Positions 1-5,373 of a stretch of 5,373 bases of DNA are shown piece after piece. The notes under the pieces are model-generated. The model made no database searches and was not told the origin of the DNA. It saw only the letters and a list, made by a program, of their open reading frames with translations. A program made the position numbers and the translations under genes. This stretch comes from Candidatus Thalassarchaeaceae archaeon (GTDB lineage: Archaea > Thermoplasmatota > Poseidoniia > Poseidoniales > Thalassarchaeaceae). Location of the stretch: the NCBI GenBank assembly GCA_030747885.1, contig JASLJW010000085.1, positions 1 to 5,373 of the forward strand, in the 5' to 3' direction. Within the stretch, counting starts at the first letter, position 1. Each line of letters starts with the position of its first letter.

Positions 1-50
1 CTCTAATCAGCACAAAGCGTGAAATCCATCAAGCGTTTCGACACGTCATT

Positions 51-136
51 GCTGACGTCGCATAGCCTGGTATTGCGCTGGATTTGAAATCCAGTGTCCC
101 TTGGACTCGGGAGTTCGAATCTCTCCGTCAGCGCCA
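51..136 (+). tRNA. tRNA-Ser, anticodon UGA, with encoded CCA
   Basis: This is a type II tRNA that decodes UCA. The acceptor stem is GCTGACG (51-57) with CGTCAGC (126-132), seven perfect pairs, followed by discriminator G133 and an encoded CCA at 134-136. The anticodon stem is CTGGA (78-82) with TCCAG (90-94). Its seven-base loop TTTGAAA places anticodon TGA at 85-87. The long variable arm expected of tRNA-Ser is present (GTCC 96-99 pairing with GGAC 103-106). The T arm is GGGAG/CTCTC with loop TTCGAAT (114-120). Position 10 is G (base 60), opposite C25 (base 76). There is no intron. About 30 bases upstream lies GAAATCC (21-27), a weak BRE/TATA-like candidate. No T-run terminator follows; the next gene's promoter-like element begins 14 bases after the CCA. 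Confidence 0.95.
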
Positions 137-149
137 CCTAACCAACACG

Positions 150-160
150 GAAAGGTATTG
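150..160 (+). promoter_or_regulatory. Putative BRE/TATA promoter of the lipoprotein gene
   Basis: GAAAGGTATTG has the shape of an archaeal promoter: a purine-rich GAAA resembling BRE followed by an AT-rich TATA-like part. Its first base is 34 bases before the ATG at 184, so a normal archaeal spacing puts the transcription start at or within a few bases of that ATG, meaning a leaderless mRNA. No Shine-Dalgarno is visible before the ATG. The identical 11-mer occurs at 4180-4190 ahead of tRNA-Arg. The promoter role is inferred from position and composition. Confidence 0.5.
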
Positions 161-183
161 AACAACAAGGATAGTCGCCAACC

Positions 184-1926
184 ATGCGCCGGCAATCCAT
201 GTTAGCTCCATTGTTGGCAATCCTAATCATGCCATTAGCCGGATGTATCAGTTCTGCGCCTATTGAATGGGGAGAGGGGAATGGAAATTTTTCAGCGGAA
301 CTTATGGAGAAACCTACACCAGTATACATCGACTGGGGGGAACCCGATTCAAATGGCGTGATATCTGGTAATTGGGTAGAATTTGAAAATAATCGACTTA
401 ACATCATAGATCAAAGTTCAGAATCTTCTGAAAATTTTGTCAATTGGGATTATTTAATCGATGGTTGTAATTCTACTGGGGGTTTCGAAATGGGTGAATG
501 GAACACTATTACTTCGCGAGATACTACCACAGATGAAAACAATACAGATAGAATCTATAATCGAACTTCAGAACAAATATCTCCAATTCGAATAGATGGT
601 TGGTTGGCAGGTAGTAAATCATTCAGTGCAGATGATGAAGATTCTCCGATTTCCATAACTTCTGTTTTAATTAATATGAAACCAACAAATGAAATGGGGC
701 AAGAATTGGATATTGAAGAAATGAAACCCCATGAATTATCTCCTGCAACAGATATTCCAACTTCTCTAGATTGGATTTCGCCCCTCATGCTAGAAGCACA
801 ACTGGGAGTAGATCCTGGAATTAGTATGCATAGCGAAAAAGGATGGGGGGTAATTGGGATTATTCCAACGAATGTAAATGTTGCAAATGGTTTGATTGGA
901 TTAAATGAATGGAATAAACCAATTTCTTTGGAAGGATATGTGATTATTGGAACTATAGGACAAGGTGCAGCCCCCTCCCCAGAAAATAAGGATGATAATT
1001 GGACAGGTGCAAAAAATGCTAAAGAAATCAAAACGGATCTAATTAATCTAGAGAAGTTTTCTACTTCAAATTGTAATGTAAATAATAACGCAGCAGTTGC
1101 TATGTATTTCGGGGTCACTTCAATGACTGTAAACGGACAAATGATTTCAGAAAGTGAAGACTATTCAGTTGGTTCTGTTCCATTATTGGGCGGAACAATG
1201 TATCTGCTCTTCGTAATAATCGGAGGCGCTGCAGGGGCTTTTGGAGCATTTACCTTTAGCACGATTCAAATTAGAAAGAAAGCAAATGAGAGTGCAGCTA
1301 TTCTAATGTCTGAGAAACAGATCCAAGCTGCAGGTGGAGTTGATAAAGAACTCAAACAACATAGAAAGGAAGTTAGCAAACTAAAGGGTAGTCAAAGTTC
1401 ATCATCAAAGATTGAGGTTGTAGATGATACTGCCGTCAAAAAAATGGATATCAAAGAATTCGATGTTGCTGGGACTTTGGAAAGTGCACCTGATGGTCTT
1501 GCAGCTACTGCAGATTTAGGAAAAACAACTGGTCGAGGAGTAATCCAGACTGAGGAAGCAGCAGAAATGGATGAGAAACTCAAAGCAGCAATGGAAGGAG
1601 CCATGTCGAAAGATGAGGGGAAATCTTCAGGCCCATCTTCTCGACGTATTGGTGGAGGAGTTACTGGAAGTTCGACTTCGATGGGATCTGGATTAGGAAA
1701 TAAGAGAACTATGTCCAATACTGCTACGATACAAAATGAAGAGGAAACTGTTGAATCTAGTTCCCCTCCAACAACTCGGCGAAAGAGAGTTGTGAAGAAA
1801 GAAATTGGAACGATTCCTGCTGAAGAAGAAGAAGAGGAACCTGAGCCTGAGAATGAAGGGCCTAGATACGAAACACGTGAAGGACCTAGTGTTTCAGATG
1901 ATGATTTCTCTGATTTCTCATTCTAA
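184..1926 (+). CDS. Predicted lipoprotein with a second transmembrane anchor and charged cytoplasmic tail (unknown function)
   Basis: A 580-residue protein whose family I do not recognise. Residues 1-21 look like a lipoprotein signal peptide: basic MRRQ, a hydrophobic core, then lipobox LAGC with Cys21 as the predicted lipidated residue. Residues 22 to about 335 would be outside the cell; they are acidic and Asn/Ser-rich, with several N-X-S/T sequons (for example N35, N96, N126, N272) and two cysteines (95, 297) that could pair. A transmembrane helix follows at about 336-358 (DNA 1189-1257), then IQIRKK, a positive-inside stop-transfer signal. The remaining 220 residues would be cytoplasmic: a charged, possibly helical part (about 365-402), low-complexity Gly/Ser linkers (about 480-505), a basic patch (TRRKRVVKK, 531-539), six glutamates in a row (547-552), and a terminal DDDFSDFSF. 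The ATG at 184 is preferred because the upstream promoter-like element fits a leaderless start; Met6 (199) is the alternative. It could be a surface receptor, adhesin or envelope scaffold, but nothing decides between these. Confidence 0.85.
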   Translation: MRRQSMLAPLLAILIMPLAGCISSAPIEWGEGNGNFSAELMEKPTPVYIDWGEPDSNGVISGNWVEFENNRLNIIDQSSESSENFVNWDYLIDGCNSTGGFEMGEWNTITSRDTTTDENNTDRIYNRTSEQISPIRIDGWLAGSKSFSADDEDSPISITSVLINMKPTNEMGQELDIEEMKPHELSPATDIPTSLDWISPLMLEAQLGVDPGISMHSEKGWGVIGIIPTNVNVANGLIGLNEWNKPISLEGYVIIGTIGQGAAPSPENKDDNWTGAKNAKEIKTDLINLEKFSTSNCNVNNNAAVAMYFGVTSMTVNGQMISESEDYSVGSVPLLGGTMYLLFVIIGGAAGAFGAFTFSTIQIRKKANESAAILMSEKQIQAAGGVDKELKQHRKEVSKLKGSQSSSSKIEVVDDTAVKKMDIKEFDVAGTLESAPDGLAATADLGKTTGRGVIQTEEAAEMDEKLKAAMEGAMSKDEGKSSGPSSRRIGGGVTGSSTSMGSGLGNKRTMSNTATIQNEEETVESSSPPTTRRKRVVKKEIGTIPAEEEEEEPEPENEGPRYETREGPSVSDDDFSDFSF

Positions 1927-2967
1927 TCAAACAAGTAGTCTTAGCGCACTTGGAAGTACCGTCATATCCATTGGCGTTGTACCTATGTTCTCTCCATCGA
2001 TGTTTATGGCAGTTGGTTCGGGTGTTTCAATTCGCAACGATTTGAACCGATGATAAACTACACTCGGGTGAAACACATGTCGTCCTTCTTTCTTCAATAA
2101 TCCAAATGCCTTCAATATTGCACCACGTGGCATTCGATTGAGAATTCCTATGTCCATCAAACCATCATCAATTGATGCTCCGGGTGCTAAAGGTAAACCT
2201 GAGCCTCCAGTTTGGGTATTTTGAATCAAGAATAATGTGAAATCAGATTCCATTACATGGCCATCCAAAATCAATTTCGCTTGACGTCGCCGATTACGTA
2301 AAATGGACATTACGATCCCAACGTCATACCGTATTGGCCCTAAAAATCGCATTCTTTCAGCAATTAGATTCGAATCGATTCCTAGGCCCCACGTCACTAG
2401 ATTATGACTATACCAAGTCATTTCACCTTTCTCAAAACCGGGTAAACCTTCAGTAAGAGTCACTCGAGAAATATCTAACTTCTGAACTCTTCCAGAAACA
2501 ATTCGATCTACTGCATCCTCTAGTCCTTCAATTTTCAAATCATATGCATGTGAATTGCCAGTACCTGCAGGGATAAAAGCAACAATAGGTGGATTGCGAT
2601 CTTCAGTGTTTCTCATTAAACCTGTAATCACTTCTGACATACTTCCATCTCCACCTACAACTGCAAAAATGTCATCTTCTGCTGAATCAATATTTGCTGC
2701 AAGTTGAACTAAATGACTAGGATGTGTTGAGCGATGAACAACGACTTCTATTCCCGCTTCTTCAAGAAGTGATTGAGCCCTATTGGCCACTTTGTCACCT
2801 TTTTTCTTTCCAGAATAAGGATTAACCATTAGATGAACCTTTGAAGGTTTGATTACTCCAATAGATTCACAGGAAAAAACTGGAGAAAACATTGGACGAT
2901 GTAATCCACCTTTCTTCTTACTATCAGAATCGGGACGAAACACAACCGGTTCAGGGGCGGGCGTCAT
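1927..2967 (-). CDS. Diacylglycerol kinase family lipid kinase (YegS/LCB5/DgkB type)
   Basis: A soluble ATP-dependent lipid kinase of the DAGK catalytic family; the substrate cannot be read from sequence. With the start at 2967 it has 346 residues. The nucleotide-binding lobe shows NPYSGKKKG (49-57), GGDGS (105-109, the family's GGDGT/S loop) and PAGTGN (133-138). The C-terminal lobe shows APGASIDDG (261-269) and DGE (324-326), the pair that holds the catalytic Asp in S. aureus DgkB by family analogy. No transmembrane segment is apparent. The frame is open to a possible start at 3063, but that would overlap the ribD promoter and Shine-Dalgarno and leave 5 bases to the divergent ATG, so I prefer the Met at 2967. 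A Met at 2892 (20 residues before the conserved N-terminal motif region) is also plausible. The TGA stop directly abuts the convergent lipoprotein TAA. Archaeal membranes normally use archaeol ethers, so the acceptor could be an archaeal isoprenoid lipid, a diacylglycerol or another polar lipid. Confidence 0.88.
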   Translation of the reverse strand: MTPAPEPVVFRPDSDSKKKGGLHRPMFSPVFSCESIGVIKPSKVHLMVNPYSGKKKGDKVANRAQSLLEEAGIEVVVHRSTHPSHLVQLAANIDSAEDDIFAVVGGDGSMSEVITGLMRNTEDRNPPIVAFIPAGTGNSHAYDLKIEGLEDAVDRIVSGRVQKLDISRVTLTEGLPGFEKGEMTWYSHNLVTWGLGIDSNLIAERMRFLGPIRYDVGIVMSILRNRRRQAKLILDGHVMESDFTLFLIQNTQTGGSGLPLAPGASIDDGLMDIGILNRMPRGAILKAFGLLKKEGRHVFHPSVVYHRFKSLRIETPEPTAINIDGENIGTTPMDMTVLPSALRLLV

Positions 2968-3003
2968 GAACCATGTATAACTCGTCGACCCTTGAATTCT
3001 ACC

Positions 3004-3027
3004 GAAAAACACGGGTATGTGTAACCC
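3004..3027 (+). promoter_or_regulatory. Putative ribD promoter with small inverted repeat
   Basis: GAAAAAC (3004-3010) followed by GGGTATGTGTAACCC (3013-3027) resembles a BRE plus TATA-like element. A start about 25 bases downstream, near 3045, would leave a leader of roughly 24 bases containing the Shine-Dalgarno at 3055. The second block is an imperfect dyad, GGGT-N7-ACCC, overlying the TATA-like part, so it could also be an operator. No FMN riboswitch-like structure fits in this short leader. This is inference from position only. Confidence 0.3.
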
Positions 3028-3054
3028 CTGCGCAAACATGAATTCGCCCGCATA

Positions 3055-3060
3055 GGGAGG
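3055..3060 (+). promoter_or_regulatory. Strong Shine-Dalgarno of ribD
   Basis: GGGAGG lies 8 bases before the ATG at 3069, the right spacing for pairing with the CCUCC at the 16S rRNA 3' end. It fixes the ribD start and argues against the divergent kinase beginning at 3063. It contrasts with the lipoprotein gene, which has no such site. Confidence 0.75.
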
Positions 3061-3068
3061 CATCTAGT

Positions 3069-4181
3069 ATGAAAGAAAATTCCTCCTTCATGCAACATGC
3101 ACTCAATATTGCTGAGAACGGAATTGGTAGAGTTTCCCCTAATCCTCCTGTTGGATGTGTTCTTGTTCAAGGAGAACGAATAATTGCACAAGGATGGCAC
3201 AATCAGATTGGAGACCTACACGCAGAACAAGCTGCAATTGCTGATGCAGAAATGAAGGGGGAAAATACAGAAGGTTGTATTGCATATGTTACTTTGGAAC
3301 CATGCAATCATTTTGGAAGAACTCCCCCCTGCACTCAAGCATTACTTTGGGCAGGCGTGTCTAAAGTTGTGATTGCATCAAGAGATCCTAATCCAAATGT
3401 TAGGGGGAAAGGCATTGATGCTCTAATTAATGCTGGAATAGATGTTGAAGTTGGGACGAACGAAACTGAAGCTGAAATTCAAATGCAAGCATTTCTGAAT
3501 TGGTGTAAATTCCGAAAACCTCTCGTAACTCTCAAAATGGCTGTTGATTCGAATGATAAAGTGGATGATAGAATGGTTCCTTCTAGAAGATTTACTAGTG
3601 AATTATCGTTACAATTTGCCCACGCTCTAAGGAGGCAATGTGATGCGATTTTGGTTGGTTCACAAACCGTAATTCGAGACAATCCTTCCCTAACAATTCG
3701 AAAAGTAGATTCTGAGGGATCTCCTAATCCAATCAGAATTATTCTTGATACAAGAGGCAATATCACAAAAGAGGCAACTGTTTGGAATAGTGAGGCAGAA
3801 ACAATTCGAATTCTTGGGATTGAAAATTTTGATTCAATAAATGGAATTGAATCAATTTGTATGCCTGCAGTAACTGAATCACGAAATCCTGCGGATTTAT
3901 TGGATTTACTTGGTGATCGTGGAATTCAAGAACTCTTAGTAGAAGGAGGGCCATCGGTTTGGACATCTTTTCTTGAAAATGGAGTGGTGGATAGAATCAT
4001 CCACATTCGTGCAGATGTAGAACTGGAAGAAGGCCCTGAAATGAAATTATCGAGTGAACTTCTATCCATGAATAATCTCGAATTAATTGAAGAAAGAAAG
4101 GATTCGGGAGACCTTATTCAGATTTTTACAAAATTTGGGGTTTCTTTGCCCCACAAAAATTGGCCTTATCCGTCGGATTGA
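3069..4181 (+). CDS. ribD: Bifunctional diaminohydroxyphosphoribosylaminopyrimidine deaminase / 5-amino-6-(5-phosphoribosylamino)uracil reductase RibD
   Basis: This enzyme catalyses two successive steps of riboflavin synthesis in the cytoplasm: zinc-dependent deamination of the pyrimidine product of GTP cyclohydrolase II, then NADPH-dependent reduction of the ribose. It has 370 residues, the usual length for bifunctional RibD. The N-terminal deaminase (about 1-145) has SPNPPVGC (23-30), the HAE zinc/proton-transfer motif (51-53), and EPCNHFGRTPPC (77-88) with ligands Cys79 and Cys88. The reductase (about 150-358) has VGSQTVIRDNPSLTIR (196-211) and VEGGPSV (291-297). The family's usual SLDG is replaced by DSND (160-163), and the usual WIT/WIS is RFT (174-176), so the substrate pocket has diverged. 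The Shine-Dalgarno fixes the start. Archaea generally use a separate single-domain reductase that acts before deamination, so a fused bacterial-type RibD suggests acquisition from bacteria. No other rib gene is in the window. The TGA stop overlaps the tRNA-Arg promoter-like element. Confidence 0.95.
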   Translation: MKENSSFMQHALNIAENGIGRVSPNPPVGCVLVQGERIIAQGWHNQIGDLHAEQAAIADAEMKGENTEGCIAYVTLEPCNHFGRTPPCTQALLWAGVSKVVIASRDPNPNVRGKGIDALINAGIDVEVGTNETEAEIQMQAFLNWCKFRKPLVTLKMAVDSNDKVDDRMVPSRRFTSELSLQFAHALRRQCDAILVGSQTVIRDNPSLTIRKVDSEGSPNPIRIILDTRGNITKEATVWNSEAETIRILGIENFDSINGIESICMPAVTESRNPADLLDLLGDRGIQELLVEGGPSVWTSFLENGVVDRIIHIRADVELEEGPEMKLSSELLSMNNLELIEERKDSGDLIQIFTKFGVSLPHKNWPYPSD

Positions 4182-4190
4182 AAGGTATTG
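4180..4190 (+). promoter_or_regulatory. Putative tRNA-Arg promoter overlapping the ribD stop codon
   Basis: GAAAGGTATTG is identical to the element at 150-160. Its first two bases are the last two of the ribD TGA stop, and it begins 27 bases before the first tRNA base at 4207. That distance is somewhat short for an archaeal BRE-to-start spacing, so the true TATA centre may differ by a few bases, or transcription may start right at the mature 5' end. tRNA-Arg could also be made by readthrough from ribD. Confidence 0.45.
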
Positions 4191-4206
4191 CATAACTGGC
4201 AAGTTT

Positions 4207-4283
4207 GGGCGATTAGTGTAGTCTGGATATCATTTGGCGCTTCGGACGCCAGGACACGGGTTCGAATCCTGTATCGCCCACCA
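4207..4283 (+). tRNA. tRNA-Arg, anticodon UCG, with encoded CCA
   Basis: A type I tRNA decoding CGA (and possibly other CGN codons). The acceptor stem is GGGCGAT (4207-4213) with ATCGCCC (4273-4279), fully paired, then discriminator A4280 and CCA 4281-4283. The anticodon stem is TGGCG/CGCCA (4235-4239 with 4247-4251). Its loop CTTCGGA puts anticodon TCG at 4242-4244. The T arm is ACGGG/CCTGT with loop TTCGAAT (4261-4267), and the variable loop has four bases (4252-4255). Position 10 is G4216, opposite T25 (4233), a G-U pair at the site Trm-G10 methylates. There is no intron. The convergent Trm-G10 stop codon begins two bases after the CCA end, leaving only base 4284 between them. Confidence 0.96.
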
Positions 4284-4284
4284 C

Positions 4285-5373
4285 CTAACAAGGGTCAATT
4301 CGCACCAATGCCCTTCCAAGGCTCCGATGTACCCAAATTGGATGAATGGCATTGATTTTGTAATCAATATCTATCAGGATTTTTTTGAAATCTTGGGGAT
4401 TTGCACCAAATGGAGAAAAGGTATCGAGATTCAACATTTCAGGATTTAATCTAACAACTTCTGGATCAATTGGCAACAACATCACCATCGGCCCCCTAGA
4501 CACATTCGAAAGTGATGAAACGGTTTCTTTGAGAATCTGAATTCCCTCGCCACTTGTCCATGAATTTCTGCCATACGGTGGATCAAAAGCGTGAGCTGCC
4601 CCCTTAATTTCTCCCAGCTTCTCATGGATTTTGATTGCGTCACAAGACTGTACTGTAATTTCTCCTTCAAATCCAATTTGTGTTACATTCTCAATAGTTC
4701 CTTGAACCATCTCTGGATCTAAATCACTAGCAAAAACAGGAATCCCGACCATTGCCGATTCTATTGCTATGCCACCTGTTCCACAAAATGGATCAATTAC
4801 AGAAGAAGGAGGAATCCCGTTTGTATAACAGAGATTTACCATTGCTCTAGCCAATCGAGGATCAAGACTAATTGGTTTGAAAAAAGGACGATCGGTAGAT
4901 GAACGGTTATGAAAACTATAGCCCCCTGGGCCAGATGCACTTAGAATACCCCATACAAAAATAGGGTGGTTCAACTCAGTAGAATCTGGAGGAATTGGTT
5001 TCTCAGGGTTTCCACAATAATGGATTACAATTTCAATATCTGGATTCTCTAAATCCACTCTCCACCCTCTATCATACAATACTGCTCCAATTTCAGCCTG
5101 TAACTTAGTTGATTCCATTCCTTCAAAATTCCCCATTTTGAACACTCTTACTGCAATTGATTGGTCAATTGATGGCTGATTATTACTAAACCAATCCGCA
5201 ATTTCATGCGGATGGGGTTCATCGATTGAATAATCAAACGGAGATAATGACTGATCAATAAAAGCGGAATGGTGAATTGACGCATTATCTTCTACGATTA
5301 CTACTCGTGGGTGCAGAATTTGATGCAGTCTGCCTAAACAATTGGCCTCCGAACGGAAAAGTGCAGGATGCCA
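4285..5373 (-). CDS. trmG10: tRNA (guanine(10)-N2)-methyltransferase, Trm-G10/Trm11 family (5' end beyond window)
   Basis: An S-adenosylmethionine-dependent enzyme that methylates N2 of G10 in tRNA, giving m2G or m2,2G. A GTG at 5145 could be taken as the start, but the frame stays open for 76 more codons to the window edge and that segment is clearly part of the protein, so this is a 5'-partial gene of 362 visible residues. The N-terminal part (to about residue 125) matches a THUMP region in style: HPALFRSE near the edge, AVRVFKMG (74-81), then a Gly/Asp turn and VDLENPDIEI. The methylase part has a conserved lead-in (RPFFKPISLDPRLARAMVNL, 162-181), motif I DPFCGTGG (194-201), a DLDP acidic loop (217-220), and catalytic motif IV DPPYGR (264-269). 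The C-terminus HRSLGRALVRI is also family-like. Judging from HPALFRSE, which usually lies near the N-terminus, only about 10-20 residues are probably missing. It ends in TAG beside tRNA-Arg. Confidence 0.93.
   Translation of the reverse strand, partial: WHPALFRSEANCLGRLHQILHPRVVIVEDNASIHHSAFIDQSLSPFDYSIDEPHPHEIADWFSNNQPSIDQSIAVRVFKMGNFEGMESTKLQAEIGAVLYDRGWRVDLENPDIEIVIHYCGNPEKPIPPDSTELNHPIFVWGILSASGPGGYSFHNRSSTDRPFFKPISLDPRLARAMVNLCYTNGIPPSSVIDPFCGTGGIAIESAMVGIPVFASDLDPEMVQGTIENVTQIGFEGEITVQSCDAIKIHEKLGEIKGAAHAFDPPYGRNSWTSGEGIQILKETVSSLSNVSRGPMVMLLPIDPEVVRLNPEMLNLDTFSPFGANPQDFKKILIDIDYKINAIHPIWVHRSLGRALVRIDPC

Noticed and set aside
51..136. tRNA-Ser as an integration site for a mobile element
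   Set aside because: No integrase gene and no repeat of the tRNA 3' end elsewhere in the window beyond the short CCACCTAAC shared with tRNA-Arg.
555..1118. Minus-strand open frame of 187 codons inside the lipoprotein gene
   Set aside because: It lies wholly inside a coherent plus-strand gene with signal peptide and membrane helix, and its translation shows no recognisable domain.
1392..1718. Minus-strand open frame of 108 codons
   Set aside because: It is the antisense shadow of the low-complexity Ser/Gly/Ala tail of the lipoprotein; the product is Ser/Pro-rich with no motif.
1805..2053. Plus-strand open frame spanning the convergent stop junction
   Set aside because: It is a frame shift of the Glu-rich repeat running into the antisense of the kinase; no start signal and no domain.
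3028..3068. FMN riboswitch upstream of ribD
   Set aside because: The leader is too short and lacks the multi-helix conserved core of the FMN element.
4137..4152. GGGG-N8-CCCC hairpin near the end of ribD as a terminator
   Set aside because: The stem is only four to five pairs, lies inside coding sequence, and is not followed by a T-run on the plus strand; archaeal terminators do not need hairpins.
4234..4449. Plus-strand open frame starting within tRNA-Arg
   Set aside because: It begins in the tRNA anticodon arm and runs antisense to the Trm-G10 C-terminus.

Overview
The window looks like compactly packed, AT-rich archaeal DNA. The best guess is a marine Euryarchaeota lineage such as Marine Group II/Poseidoniales, but no marker gene here proves it. 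The archaeal signs are a Trm-G10-type tRNA methyltransferase (THUMP plus Rossmann methylase, a family of archaea and eukaryotes), tRNA genes with possible BRE/TATA-like upstream sequence, and one gene whose ATG sits where a leaderless transcript would start. Two genes have a more bacterial flavour: a bifunctional RibD and a YegS/LCB5-type lipid kinase. Such a mix would fit marine planktonic archaea.

Layout from left to right: tRNA-Ser(UGA) with encoded CCA (51-136); a short spacer with a promoter-like GAAAGGTATTG; a 580-residue predicted lipoprotein with a second membrane anchor and a long charged cytoplasmic tail (184-1926, +); a diacylglycerol kinase family lipid kinase (about 2967 down to 1927, -) whose stop abuts the lipoprotein stop with no base between; a divergent control region; bifunctional ribD (3069-4181, +) with a strong Shine-Dalgarno; tRNA-Arg(UCG) with encoded CCA (4207-4283, +), whose promoter-like element overlaps the ribD stop; and, one base after that tRNA, the stop codon of a convergent Trm-G10 gene (5373 down to 4285, -). 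The Trm-G10 gene runs off the right edge, and its reading frame is open to the last base.

No stretch of 300 bases lacks a gene. The largest gap is the roughly 100-base divergent region between the kinase and ribD. The genes do not form one pathway: they are a tRNA pair and a tRNA modification enzyme, one riboflavin enzyme, one lipid kinase and one envelope protein. Both tRNAs carry G10, the base Trm-G10 modifies. The least understood element is the lipoprotein, which I could not assign to a family. I see no CRISPR array, insertion sequence, phage gene, toxin-antitoxin pair or defence system.
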